Of a stretch of DNA of 64,000 nucleotides, positions 43,190 through 54,795 are shown piece by piece. Each line of letters opens with the position of its first letter. The first letter of the stretch is position 1. Origin of the DNA: Loripinus fragilis (Eukaryota > Mollusca > Bivalvia > Lucinida > Lucinidae); NCBI GenBank assembly GCA_964019695.1, contig OZ026520.1, positions 90,524,913-90,588,912 on the forward strand, in the 5' to 3' direction. Below the pieces are notes generated by a model. It searched no databases, was not told the DNA's origin, and was given only the letters and a program-made list of their open reading frames with translations. A program made the position numbers and the translations under genes.

Positions 43190-43335
43190 GAAACAAACTA
43201 TATCAACACCCCCCCAAACCGTAAAAAACAACAACAACAACAACACATGCAAAAAAACACCACAAACCTTGAATGGGTTTCAACGGGGCTCTCAAGCCGG
43301 TCCCCAACCCCCCCCCCCCCCCCCCCCCCGCCTTC
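43190..43335. repeat. low-complexity (AAC)n and poly-C
   Basis: AAC repeats (about 43225-43246) are followed by a C-run at 43309-43329. Proline- and glycine-rich frames here are artefacts. Confidence 0.8.
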
Positions 43336-43550
43336 CTTTCTTCCTTTTTTGCTATGCAACATCTAAAACATTTTGAATGGCCGCGATTTCGCTGGCGGGC
43401 CGATGGTTGCCCGACAATGTGTGCTGGCTGGGAAAGGGTATGTCCATGTCTTGTACCGTCATCTAGTAGCTTTGCACTGATACGCTTTCTTCGGTTTTGT
43501 AAAATATTAGTGAGAAAAATGCAACAAAACATTACATGCGATGCTTAGTC

Positions 43551-43833
43551 ATGCATGGATCCAGAAATTTTGTCAGACGAAGTCCAACTTAACTCTGACA
43601 CAATTTTTTTTTAGATGAATGGAGTGAGGAATTAAAATACCACTAAAAGCGGACCTTCATCAGCCCAACAGCAAAACACTGGCGGGCCGATAATTACCCA
43701 ATATGGAATGCTGGCTTGGTAGCTTATGATTTTCCAGGGGATCTGGACCAGTATTGCTAAAGAGCCCCAAAGGTTTCCGATTTTCAAGGGTGGGGTCAGG
43801 ACCCTCTGCCGCCCCCTCTCTGGATCCGCGCAT
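43551..43833. mobile_element. MITE family D, copy 2
   Basis: ATGCATGGATCCAGAAA at the left, CTCTGGATCCGCGCAT at the right; the left terminus is mutated. Confidence 0.65.
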
Positions 43834-43865
43834 CTTACTCTTCGTTGAATGCGCAGCTTTCGAGT

Positions 43866-44016
43866 GACGTGAGCGTTCGAATTTCTGGCCTCTCCGGCGT
43901 CACTGTGTTGTGCCCTTGAGTAAAACATATTAATCATAGCTTAGTACTGGTTCAACCCAGGAAGACCCGTCCCGACATAACTGAAAAATTGTTGACTGGG
44001 ATGTTAAGAATAAAAT
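43866..44016 (+). mobile_element. SINE family B, truncated head
   Basis: TAGTACTGGTTCAACCCAGG, GACCCGTCCCGACATAACTG and a tail GGGATGTTAAG match the body at 23850-23940. Confidence 0.6.
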
Positions 44017-44321
44017 CAAACAAAATTAAAAACATAATAATGAACCCTGTACAGTTTGCATACGTTTTAAAGCTGTACTATTTGCGCCATTGCGACAGTA
44101 AATAAAATACCACACGTATTTAAAAGCAATTTATGCTTTTGGTCTGTTGTCAGTTCATTCTTCAAAGTATTAGTAAACATGTAAGCTTATCTGGATCTTC
44201 ACTGCATATTTGTATAGTCCATACAACAATACCTGTAAAAATATTGAAATATTACAGTTTCAGTGGTAATCCGTTCTGTTATTTTATCTTTTAACGTTTT
44301 TAAACTTTACATAGTAGTACA

Positions 44322-44569
44322 GGGCCCGGAATTACAATGGTTCCTTAAAGTTAAGGAAGACTTAGGTTAAGTATTGATATTTCAACATGCTAAATAAATT
44401 GCCTGTATCGATGCAGTACTTGTGGTCAAAAATATCATTGTGATCTACAGAAAAGTGAAACAATTTTGATTTTAATCAATTTAAAACGTTATTTTTCGCA
44501 TCCTGAAAAATCAATACTTAACTCAGTAAGTCTTCCTTAACTTTAAGGAGGCATTGTAATTCCGGGCCC
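44322..44569. mobile_element. MITE with GGGCCCGGAATTACAATG termini
   Basis: The first 18 bases are matched at the right end by CATTGTAATTCCGGGCCC. Inside, CCTTAAAGTTAAGGAAGACT is mirrored by AGTCTTCCTTAACTTTAAGG. No coding sequence. Confidence 0.75.
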
Positions 44570-44635
44570 AGGTCCTCATATTCCGGTAACAGCAGCCCAA
44601 ACCCCACAATGGCATATTTTTAAACAATATTATTT

Positions 44636-44872
44636 GAGCCGCGACATGAGATTTCCAACAATGTGGTTTGTGCGACCAGCATAGGCTCAGACCAGATTGC
44701 GCATACGAGCAGTCTGATCAGAGCCTTTGCTTGTCGCTTGAGTATTATATGAATATTAAGCTACTGAAGGAACATAATTTGGAGTTTCTAAGCTTAAAAG
44801 AAGGCTACACAGGCTCGTCTGAGTCTATTCATTTCAAAATGCCACATTGTTGGAAAACACATGTCACGGTTC
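44636..44872. mobile_element. MITE family C, copy
   Basis: Starts GAGCCGCGACATGAGATTTCC and ends ACATGTCACGGTTC. Interior orientation as in 33506-33742. Confidence 0.7.
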
Positions 44873-44937
44873 ATTTGTCATTCTATAAGAAGCAATAAAG
44901 ATGGGTTGTATATCTTTAAGATATTTTTAAAAGTTTC

Positions 44938-45090
44938 ACACCGGATATGCGGCAATCGAAAACGTTAATACTATCGACGAACGTAGATCAAAAATCGTTG
45001 GAAACAGGGTTTTCGATTGCCATTTGTCGCCCGATTTTTCGATTGCTATGTGTCGCCCGACTGGCGACAAATGGCAATCAAAATTCTGTA
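44938..45090. mobile_element. palindromic element related to 20228-20404, truncated
   Basis: CACACCGGATATGCGGCAATCG at the left and TCGCCCGACTGGCGACAAATGG at the apex match the relative. A short internal duplication (CGATTGC-ATNTGTCGCCCGA) precedes the apex. The right arm is lost. Confidence 0.55.
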
Positions 45091-45675
45091 AAAATCGAAT
45101 GTTAAATTAGATTTTTATGCAACTGTTTGCAGTACGACTTTAAATTATCTTTAGTTCAATATATGTACCTGGGTGACGTCCTTTTCAGAAAGAGATGGAC
45201 AATCGGATTGTATAGTTTAGAGTTTGGGTACAATATTTTTTAATCATGTCAAGTTTAGTAGTTTTATAGTTGTGATGTTTGTTCTATTATCTACAATAGA
45301 GGCCCTCCCAGGAGGTACATAATCCCTTGTTCTTCTTAAATATTGACTTGTCTCCATGTTTCATGTTATATTTATTTCCCCGTTCTCTGACAATATTGTT
45401 CCCCTCAGTTAGGCATTCTCCCTTTCCCTAGAATAAAATGGCTTGTACAAATACACCCTAACTCGTGAGAGGGCCTCACTGTTAAGGCATACAGAGAACT
45501 CCTCTCTCAATTCCATGATAAAAATGTTCCCTGCTAGCACGTTATTACAGTTCTTTACCCATTACCCGATGATCGGGTGACGTACTTGGAATTTGACAGA
45601 GGAGGACTGAACATGGGAGTCGAACACTCGCTATCATTTCATTAAATTCTCGTATTGCCCATGATATTTTAATAC

Positions 45676-45676
<1 letters not shown>
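45091..45676. other. non-coding, nothing recognised
   Basis: No supported feature. Confidence 0.35.
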
Positions 45677-45743
<67 letters not shown>

Positions 45744-47368
45744 GAGAGACAGAGACAGAGACAGGGAGAGACAGAGACAGACAGAGATAAAGACAGAGAC
45801 AGACAGAGAAAGAAAGAGACAGAGAAAGAGATAGTAGAAAAAGAGCAGGTAGACAAAGGGCGAGTAGAGATAGAGCGAGTAGAGGGAGAGCGAGTAGAGG
45901 GAGTGCGATTAGAGGGAGCGCGAGTAGAGAAGGAATGTGAGTAGAGAAGGAGTACGAGTAGAAGGAGTGAGAGAAGAAAAGGAGTGCGAGTAGAGAAGAA
46001 GAGCGAGTAGAGGAGTGCAAGTAGAGAAGGAGTGAGAGTAGAGGGAGTGAGAGTAGAAAAGGAGTGCGAGTAAAGAAGAAGAGCGAGTAGAGGAGTGCAA
46101 GTAGAGAAGGAGTGCGAGTAGAGAAGGAGTGCGAGTAGAGAAGAAGAGCGAGTAGAGAAGGAGTGCGAGTAGAGAAGAAATGCAAGTTGAGAAGGAGTGA
46201 GACTAGAGAAGGAGTGCGAGTAGAGAAGGAAGGCGAGTAGAGGAGGAGTGTTAGTAGAGAAGGAGTGCGATAAGAGAAAGAGAGTAGAGAAGGAGTGCGA
46301 GTAGAGAAAGAGAGAGTAGAGAAGGAGTGCGAGTAGAGAAAGGAGTGCGAGAAAAAAAAGAGAGAGAGTAGAGAAAGAGAGAGTAGAGAAGGAGTGCGAG
46401 TAGAGAAGGAGTGCGAGTAGAGAAGGAGTGCGAGTAGAGAAGGATTGCGAGTAGAGAAGTAGTGCGAGTAGAGAAGGAGTGCGAGTATAGTAACAGAGAG
46501 TAAAGAAGGAGTGCGAGTAGAGAAGGAGTGTGAGTAGAGAAGGAGTGTGAGTAGAGAAGGAGTGCGAGTAGAGACGGGTGCGAGTAGAGAAGGAGAGAGT
46601 TGAGAAGGAGTGCTAGTAGAGAAGGAGTGCGAGTAGGGAAGGAGTGCGAGTAGATAAGAAGTCTGAGTAGAGAAAGAGAGACTAGAGAAGGAGTGCGAGT
46701 AGAGAAAGAGAGAGTAGAGAAGGAGTGCGAGTAGAGAAGGAATGCGAGTAGAGAAGGAATGCGAGTAGAGAAAGAGAGAGTAGAGAAGGAGTGCGAGTAG
46801 AGAAGGAGTGCGAATTTAGAAGGAGTGCGAGTAGTGAAGGAATGCGAACTTAGAAGGAGTGCGAGTAGAGAAGGAGAGAGTAGAGAAGGAGTGCAAGTAG
46901 AGAAGGAGTGCGAGTAGAGAAGGAGTGCGAGTAGAGAAGGAGTATGAGTAGAGAAAGAGAGAGTAGAGAAGGAGTGCGAGAAGAGAAAGAGAGAGTAGAG
47001 AAGGAGTGCGAGTAGAGAGGAATGCGAGTAGAGATGGAGTGTGATTAGAGAAGGAGAGAGCAGAGAGAATGAGTGCTAGTAGAGAAGGAGTGCGAGTAGG
47101 GAAGGAGTTCGAGTAGAGAAAGAGAGAGTAGAAAATGAGTGCGAGTAGAGAAGGAGAGATCAGAGAAGGAGTGCGAGAAGCGAAGGAGTGCGAGTAGAAA
47201 AGGAGTGCGAGTAGAGAAAGAGAGAATAGAGAAGGAGTGTGAGTAGAGAAGGAGTGCAAGTAGAGAAAAAGAGAGTAGAGAGGAGTGCGAGTAGAGAATT
47301 AAGTATAGAGAGAGTAGAGAGGAGTGCAAGTAGAGAATAAAGTATAGAGAGAGAGAGAGTAGAGAGAC

Positions 47369-47428
<60 letters not shown>

Positions 47429-47533
47429 ACAGACGTACAGAGGGAGACAGAGTAGAGAGAGACGTAGAGAGAGACAGAGTAGAGAGAGACAAAGAGAATA
47501 GAGAGTGGAGAACGACAAAGAGAATAGAGTAGA

Positions 47534-47576
<43 letters not shown>

Positions 47577-47675
47577 GAGAGGGGGGGGTAGAGAGTAGAT
47601 AGGTGAGCGAGTAGAGAGAATGGAGAAGAGAGGGAGAGAGAAAGAAAGAAAGAGAGCGAGTAGATGGGGAAGAGA
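45677..47675. repeat. 2 kb homopurine minisatellite and (GA)n
   Basis: (GA)n runs at both ends (45677-45726 and about 47366-47420) flank about 1.4 kb of a roughly 17-base unit of the type GAGTGCGAGTAGAGAAG. The plus strand is almost free of C apart from the GCG of the unit. Minus-strand frames of 100-180 codons (Ser/Leu/Tyr/Thr repeats) are translations of the repeat, not proteins. Confidence 0.9.
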
Positions 47676-48343
47676 TATCTGGTTGCTTTACTTAGTTTGT
47701 TTTCCTAGTGCCTCGTGATTGTTGTGTGGCTCTTCCTCATGGTGCCATGGGTTTGTCTGAAGTTTGTGATTGTGAAATTTCCTGACCATACTCACTTACT
47801 ATTATTGTTGTATTTGCTGGGGGTTCGTGTTTAGCACTTCGTGTTAAACGCTTATATTGTGTCATTTCTAGTTTGGCAATACTCTCACTGAGATGAAGGG
47901 AGCTGAATGCTTTGCTTATTGTATTCTGACTTTGTGCGTATTCCTTTTTTGTCTGTGTTCCAGTGTCCCTGTCTCTTGGTGCCATGTGTCTGTCTGGGAT
48001 TGTGGCATTTCCTGGTCATTTACACTTGCTTTAACCCAAAGGCCGTTCTTTAAAGCGCGTTAACTTATGTTGTGTAAATGCGAAAACACCTACATGTAGT
48101 TAAATTTATGCAATTAGTGAAGACTGATTAGACTGTACAGGTGCTCCTCTAAACATCTGGTATACTAATTGCATTTATTGCTACTAGATCTGTCACCTTC
48201 ACAAAAGGTATGTGCCCATTTCATAGTATAATGCTTTTGCATGTTATGTTACTTCCAGATTGTTTCTTTAATGTGATGCAAAGGGCTAAATAGATATGGT
48301 AGGCCAAAACAAACAAAACAAACTAATGCACAAAAACACTCCT
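47676..48343. other. non-coding, repeat related to 58900-59045
   Basis: CTTCCTCATGGTGCCATGGGTTTGTCTG (about 47730) and CATACTCACTTACT resemble CTTCCGCACGATGCCATGGG and TATACTCACTTACT near 58970-59030. I read both as fragments of one dispersed repeat. Confidence 0.4.
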
Positions 48344-48661
48344 TCAGTGTTGAACAAAAACTCTAACAAATAGGTTTGTTTTAGCTTGTTTCTCCCTTGA
48401 TATGTTCCTCGCCAATCGCACTACTTGTTTTTGAAAGTGTTTGAGTGTTACACTTTTGTTTCCGTTTGCGATAGCTTGTTTAATGAGCATAATCAATTTG
48501 CCCTTCTCCGAAATCAATGTTAACATGCACATGCCTTCCCTCCGACAGCTACCCAACATACCTTCGAACGGAAAGCTACCCATAAACATGATACCACCGT
48601 CATAAAATTGCAAATAAATAAGTGTTTTACAAGTATTTTTAATTGTATTTGACTGATTCAT
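48344..48661 (-). CDS. unrecognised 105-codon frame
   Basis: The frame begins ATG and ends TGA on the minus strand. Its composition is protein-like: a Gly/Phe-rich segment (FMGSFPFEGMLGSCRREG), an Ile/Leu-rich stretch, then a basic helix-like end (KHFQKQVVRLARNISREK). I recognise no domain and there are no obvious flanking splice partners. It could be an exon or a decayed transposon ORF, or chance. Confidence 0.25.
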   Translation of the reverse strand: MNQSNTIKNTCKTLIYLQFYDGGIMFMGSFPFEGMLGSCRREGMCMLTLISEKGKLIMLIKQAIANGNKSVTLKHFQKQVVRLARNISREKQAKTNLFVRVFVQH

Positions 48662-49420
48662 TCCAAAGAGAGGTTATACATTCCAGCGGTGGCTGTGAAT
48701 CAAGTAAAAATAAAATAAAAGATATGAATATTAACTGATGAATTCGAAATATTTGTCCAAATTACTGCATTTCCGAATTCAAATGCGATTTAAACTCGAA
48801 CAGATTCAGTTCATAAAGATGTATTGTTTTCAGAGTTATCATCATTCTGTATACTATCGACCTATATGTTGTTCTTATCCCTCAAAGTGAATCTAAATGA
48901 AATAAAATCGTCTGAATACAGTCCATGGCCAACCTCAAAATCCTTTGTTTACCTCCGGTAGCCAACACCCTCCGAAATCTAGACATGCGGTTCACCTGGG
49001 TGATAATAGGGCTCAATGACCGCAAGTTTTTGCAAAGCTAATACTTGTTAAGACTTTTTGGATACGTTTCGCAGGCGAGCCGGTTTTGGCCCAAGACTTT
49101 AAGTTGGCAGGAATGTATTTATGAAACAAGGTTTTCCACATACATGTACATAATGATTTCCTTATTAGCCCAAAATATATATACTTTCAGTTTTTATCCA
49201 CAAACACAAAGAAACAAAAGTGTGTGATTTTCTATTCACAATCAAGTGTCTAAATTGTTACTTTTGATATATTGATAAGTTTCGAGAACTCAAAAGGTTT
49301 TAGTTCAAGCACGCGTTTCCTATTTTCTAACGAGGCACTTTGTATTTCTGATTAATTGGATACTTCATATGACATAAGCATATAATATTGCGTCACCGAA
49401 ATTCTTAATACATGTAAATG
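48662..49420. other. non-coding
   Basis: Includes the short dispersed repeat 48925-49003 (reverse complement of 41889-41960). Nothing else is named. Confidence 0.4.
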
Positions 49421-49740
49421 CATGCGCGGATCCAGAAAGTTTTGCCAGAGGGGTCCAACTTTGACAACGCTTTTTTTCTTTTTTTTTTTTAGTTGATGAG
49501 GGAAGGAAGGATGCAAACGCCACTATAAGCGGACCATTATCGGCCCGCCAGCAAAACGTCATTTCAAATGGCGTTTTGCTGGCGTGCCGATGTTGGCCCA
49601 ACATTGAATGCTGGCTTGGTAGTTTTGTGATTTTTCAGGGGATCCGGACCAGTATTGCTAAGAAGCCTATATTTTTGTGATTTTTCAGGGGGGGGGGGAG
49701 TGTCCGGACCCCCGCCCCCCTCCCTCTGGATCCGCACGCG
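49421..49740. mobile_element. MITE family D, copy 3
   Basis: Starts CATGCGCGGATCCAGA; the right end is CTCTGGATCCGCACGCG. An internal palindrome GGCCCGCCAGCAAAACG with CGTTTTGCTGGCGTGCC lies near 49540-49590. Confidence 0.7.
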
Positions 49741-50078
49741 AAATAGCAAAGGTCCTGCGACGTATTTTCGTGGTCAAAAGAACACATTTTATTACTTACT
49801 TACGAAGTACGGACGACAAATCTAGTTACTGGAGACATTGGAGTTTCCTTAAAACGATGTCATGGGCATATCAAGAATTTTCCGTCAGGAGGGAAGAATG
49901 GGGACGACCTGACGTTTGTTTTAGTCATCAACTTCACAAAGGGCCGTACGAACATCCCACGAGAACGGTTGGACCAAAATGGTCGAATTGCTTCGCGTGG
50001 GATCCGTACCAGTATTTCTTATATTGCTACGTGTAACTTTCCAAAGGGGTGGGGGACGTATCCCCTGTACGTTTATAT
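49741..50078. other. non-coding
   Basis: A 119-codon plus frame begins inside the MITE and is not credible. Nothing else is seen. Confidence 0.3.
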
Positions 50079-50309
50079 GAGTCTGACACGTGATTTCCAA
50101 CAATGTTGCATTTCGACATGAATAGACTCAGACCGGCCTGTGCAGCCTCCTGTAAAGCTTAGAAACTCTGTATGCTGTTCGGTCAGTAGCTTAACAGTCA
50201 TAAAATATTCAAGCGGCTGGCAAAGGCTCTGATCAGACTGCACGTATGCGCAGGCTGGTCTGAGCCTTTGAGAGTCGCACATACCACATTGTTGGAAGTC
50301 TCATGTCGA
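50079..50309. mobile_element. MITE family C, copy
   Basis: Diverged termini (GAGTCTGACACGTGATTTCC and GGAAGTCTCATGTCGA) with a well-kept core. Confidence 0.65.
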
Positions 50310-51292
50310 ATTCTGTTCGCAATCCTTAACCTGGCAGTCAGTTTTATGGGACTTCGACAAACAGCGCATGACCAGGCCAGACATCTGATCTTGCTCTGCA
50401 TACTGTGCTTATCAAATTTGAACAAAATGGTAAAGCACTACACAACACCCCTTAAATTCGAAATGAACTCGTTAAATTGAAAAATTTCACGTTGCATAGA
50501 TGGGTTATTTATCATCGCTGTGTAAAAGTGGTACATTAAGGCCAAATACAAATATAATTGTGGTTAAGGTTACAACCTAGCAAAAAACTGGGTAGGTAGG
50601 TCGGAACGTTTTTCTTAAGTGGAATTATTAGAATGCATATATATTCACTAGATGCACAATCCAATGAAGATCTATATCCCAATGAAGATCTATATTTTCT
50701 AAAAAGTTAAAGAAAAAGGAAAACGTGCATGTAAGCTGCAATAGCAAATGTTGGTTTACAAGTTTGAGAACATTGTAAAGATGCTTAGATTACCCAGGAG
50801 ACACACGACCAGAGTTTAAAATGTGGGGAGGAGCTTCAAAATCAGTGTTTGTTTTACTGTTAAAAATCTGTCAACATCAATTTGCTAGCAAGACTCTCAG
50901 TTGTTAAAATAACAATCTGCATCCTGCATTGTGACAAGCATTTTTACAAATCTACACTAGAAAGCTTGATTAATGTTTAGCCAGCAATAACTTTTTTCTT
51001 AAAATGTTGTCTGCATTTCTAGTCTGCTGCACACATTTAAATGCACTTCAGACTAGATTTTTCATGGAGATTTCTTTTCATGGAAGACAATGTTGCAGGG
51101 GAGCAGTCTTATCTGGGTCCATATTGTTAGCAATATAAGCTACATAAGAGCTACATAAGAACATCAACAGACTAGGGAAGCAGACGATAAGTGGCTAAAT
51201 ACTGTTTCATTTGAAGAAAAAAAAATACACAACAGTAATCTTAACTTATGTGTGTTTTGTAAAACATATGTGTAAGCTTTAAACCAAAATTA
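50310..51292. other. non-coding, nothing recognised
   Basis: AT-rich sequence leading into the hairpin array. GAAGATCTATAT is duplicated at 50666-50697. Confidence 0.35.
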
Positions 51293-52440
51293 GGTGGCAG
51301 CAAAACTGCCACCTCTTATAATATGAACTAACACTTATTTTTGCGCAACAAACAATCTGCAGTAAAACACTTTCCTATTATAATTCCCTAATATTTCTAC
51401 CTGTGATATGGTGGCAGCTGAACTGCCACCCCATATGGTATAAACTTACACTTATTTTTGTGCAATAAACATTCTGTGGCAAAACATTTTCCAGTAATTA
51501 GTCCTGAACATCTCTACCTGTAGTTAGGTGCGGTAAAACATTTTCCAGTGATAAGTCCTTAATTTTTCTACCTGTTGTAAGGTGGCAGCTGAACTGCCAC
51601 CCCTTATAGTATAAACTTACACTTTTTTTTGTGCAATAAACAATATGCGGTAAAATATTTTCCAATGATAAGTCCTTAACATTTATACCTGTAGTTAGGA
51701 CCGGCAGCTGAATTGCCACCCCTTATGGTATAAACTTACAGGTAAATAGCATACATTTCAGAATTTTGTGACAGCAGAACTGCAACTGATCCTTGTGTAA
51801 CATTACAATTGCTTTAAAAGCTATGTTTTATTCGATTGTCACGATCTAGATTACAGCAACAACAATAACAGGTAGAAATATTAAGGATTTATCGCTTGGA
51901 TTTTTTCATCTCATATTGCCTTAGTACGAAAATAAGTGTAAGTTTATACCAAAAGGGATAGCAGTTCAGCTGCCACCTAATAACCTGTAGAAATGTTAAG
52001 GATTTATCGCCTGAAAATGTTTACCTCGTACTGTTTTAGTATAGAAATAAGTGGAACTTTATACCAAATGGGATGGCAGTTCAGCTGCCACCTAATAACA
52101 GGTAGAAACTTTAAGGATTTTACGCCAGATAATGTTTTAACTCATATTGTTTTAGTACCGTAATAGTGGTAAGTTTATACCAATAAGGTAGGCAGTTCAG
52201 CTGCCACCTAATAATAGGTAGAAATGTGAAGGATTGATCACAGGTAAATATTTAACCTCGTATTGTTTTAGTACAAATATATATCTGTTATTAGGTAGCA
52301 GCTGAACTGCCATCCCTTTTGGTATAAACTTACACTTATTTTCGTACTTAAGCTGAGACATCTCTACCTGTTGTTGTTGCTGTGATCTATATTGTGACAA
52401 TGGAATAAAACATAGCTTTAATACCAATTTATTAATGCAA
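51293..52440. repeat. array of GGTGGCAG...CTGCCACC hairpin units, orientation switches
   Basis: Eight short hairpins recur every 110-130 bases. Four have the CTGAA-type loop in plus orientation (51293, 51410, 51581, 51698), three are inverted with TTCAG (51956, 52071, 52187) and one is plus again (52292). Linkers share TATAAACTTACACTTATTTT, AAGTCCTTAA and CTACCTGT-GT or their complements. The second half is bounded by an inverted pair with AAAGCTATGTTTTATTC and GAATAAAACATAGCTTT (51820-51836 and 52403-52420). Confidence 0.8.
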
Positions 52441-52884
52441 TAAGCATTATAACTTCCAGTTTCCCAGGGAGCACACTGTATAAACAATTAATCTTGCAGT
52501 TTTGAAGAGCAGTTGACATTAAATAAATAGTTGCTGCTGTGGAGATGGATTTAATGTTAATTGACTTACTAGAATCTAGTAAGGCAATTGGTCTCTGTCC
52601 TATGGGTAAGATATGGAGATAAAACCCATACAGGGAATGAGTTAAACGTTAAGGATAGCAAAATCATAGTTAATCCGAGGCGAAACGAAACTGCAACTGG
52701 CTAGGAAATGTAATTACTTAAACTATGGCATAGCCTGGAACGAAATGGAAGCAATCGTTTCAGTTATCAACAGAATGTTTGCATATTATGTAGAGATAAC
52801 ACCTGAACCAGCACAATGAGAATATAAGAATCCATCATGAGTGTGAGAATTGAATGGAACAATTTGTGCCTAGGACCGTTGTTT

Positions 52885-52955
52885 GGTACCACGAGGCTTG
52901 CCGAGTGATGGCAAACGGTTATCGCGAGGGGCGAGTTCTCTATCCCATCTTAAAA
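52885..52955. repeat. decayed fold-back, apex CGAGGCTTGCCGAG
   Basis: The apex is at 52892-52905. The right arm (TGATGGCAAACGG, GCGAG, TATCCC) resembles the left arm of the hairpin at 39485 in reverse. The left arm has diverged. Confidence 0.5.
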
Positions 52956-53118
52956 CAAATAATATGTTATTTTCTTGGTCACCGTCAAATTTCGCATTTT
53001 TATGTTTATCAAAAAAGTTCCTAGATGCCACATAACATGGTGCCGTTACTTTAACATATCAATGACGTCACTTGTATATCGACGTGCAGCTTTTCGGCAC
53101 GGATTTGAACGTGTTATG
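52956..53118. other. short non-coding gap
   Basis: Nothing is recognised. Confidence 0.3.
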
Positions 53119-53287
53119 TGAGATAAATAGAATCCATCATTGGTGTTCAGTGGGGACAGAAAAAATCTCAACCCGATGGCCGACCGTTCCAGTGGGAAAC
53201 GAGGCTTGCCGACTTTCCCACTCGCACGAGGGTTGAGATTTATCTGGAACCACTTTACACCAATGATCGATTTTTTTCTCATATACC
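53119..53287. repeat. fold-back hairpin, apex CGAGGCTTGCCGAC
   Basis: Arms 53119-53199 and 53214-53287 share CATTGGTGT-CAGTGG, AATCTCAACCC and CAGTGGGAAA or complements. The apex is at 53200-53213. Overlapping open frames on both strands here are a consequence of the palindrome. Confidence 0.75.
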
Positions 53288-54795
53288 ACGACCGTACGGT
53301 ACAGTACTGTGTAATATCTGTTGGTGACGTCACTGAGGTCGATGTTTACAGTCAATGACGCGCGCTGTACAAATCATCTTGAAACAGCAAATAAACAGCG
53401 CATTAAACAATAAACAAATAGTTATTACATCAAAATGGATTTACAAGAACTAGCTTATCAGCCACAGTAACTCGAGTAAGTAATTTTGTTGAGGAAAAGG
53501 TGTGTGTTGTTGTTTTTTACATCGTGAAGGCTCCCCTTGCCGGTGCATTCAGTCACACATTGCCCAACAGGTAAAATATGCCAATCGCAATGCACTCAGC
53601 ATGTTCAAAGCATTGAATAAAGGTTTTAAGTAGAAATGCGCAGTTTTACTTTTAAACCAAGTTGAAGGACGACTTAAATCGCTGTAAATTCAACATTGAT
53701 TTTTTTCCTGACTGACAACAATTCAACTTTCGTTTTCGAAGAATACAGTCATGCGCCTAAAATGTTATCTCACATTAGCAACCGGCCGCGTGTGGCTTAT
53801 CTTGTATTAGTTACGTTTATCTCACATGGGTACAGGTAGCGATGTGGGACAGATTTCTCCGACAGCGAGCTTACATAGGGATCACTCGATCTTGTATGCA
53901 CTGGTATGTGAGAAAGAATTATCTTATAAGGGTTAAACGGCGGAAACTCTGGTCTGGTGTGCAAGAAGACCAAAACTCACTATATTAAGGGTAGCTGCAT
54001 ACAGCAATTCTTTAATTATTTGCATGCTAGGTAATTGTTCATGCTTTTGTTATCGCCTGAAGAACTTGGTTTGCTGGTTTGCTTAAAAATCAATCTCAGA
54101 CAACTCGAGACGGTCAGTTTACCTAACCACACTTTTTACTGGTGTTTAACACGTGATCCGTGTACATATCTTTGCTTGTAAATTGCACTTACCCTTGGGA
54201 TCACCCTGGTCTGACATAAAAACCGCAACATGTCATTGTGTCATTCCAATGCAATCCAATCCAATCCAAGTTTTATTTATTGTCGGAATATCCAATGATT
54301 CATAATTTGACATGCTCATGTTATGCTAATAAACATATTTTGTAGTAGGCGAGACTTAAAGATTGACGTTTGAACATGTGTGCTAACATTGTTTCATTGT
54401 TCGATGGCTAGATTGATTTATATCCGAATGCATACTAACTTAATTTTTTGTCAGGCCAGGCGTGTCTTCTTATCAGCGTCGTTGCCTCAATGAAAACAGT
54501 TTGGAAAATATTTATTTGGATGACGTGTCCCAAAAGAATGTTATCTCCTTGATAATGGATAATATTACTTTGTGACTGGAATCCCATTAAGTTTCACTCA
54601 GATAAATGCCGCACTATGCTGCATTTCTTCAAGGTCTGCACTGTTTGCTGAGACAAAATCAATCATCGGAGATAGAAATCCTTAGTTTCAAATTTTTCAC
54701 CTGTTACCCCTCAATATACTGACCTTACTGTACGTAGCTATATGGAAACGTCCTTCGGTTTGAAAAGGTTTAATGGGTATAATTTTGAACTTATA
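53288..54795. other. non-coding
   Basis: (CCAAT)n next to AAGTTTTATTTATT at 54244-54281 resembles a minus-strand LINE 3' tail, tentatively. No gene is seen. Confidence 0.35.

Noticed and set aside
45634..47518. Minus-strand open frames of 63-183 codons, rich in Ser, Leu, Tyr and Thr
   Set aside because: They are translations of the GAGTGCGAGTAGAGAAG minisatellite and (GA)n; length and composition follow from the repeat.
51293..52440. CRISPR-like array of short palindromic repeats
   Set aside because: Linkers are homologous to each other rather than unique, and the orientation changes within the array.
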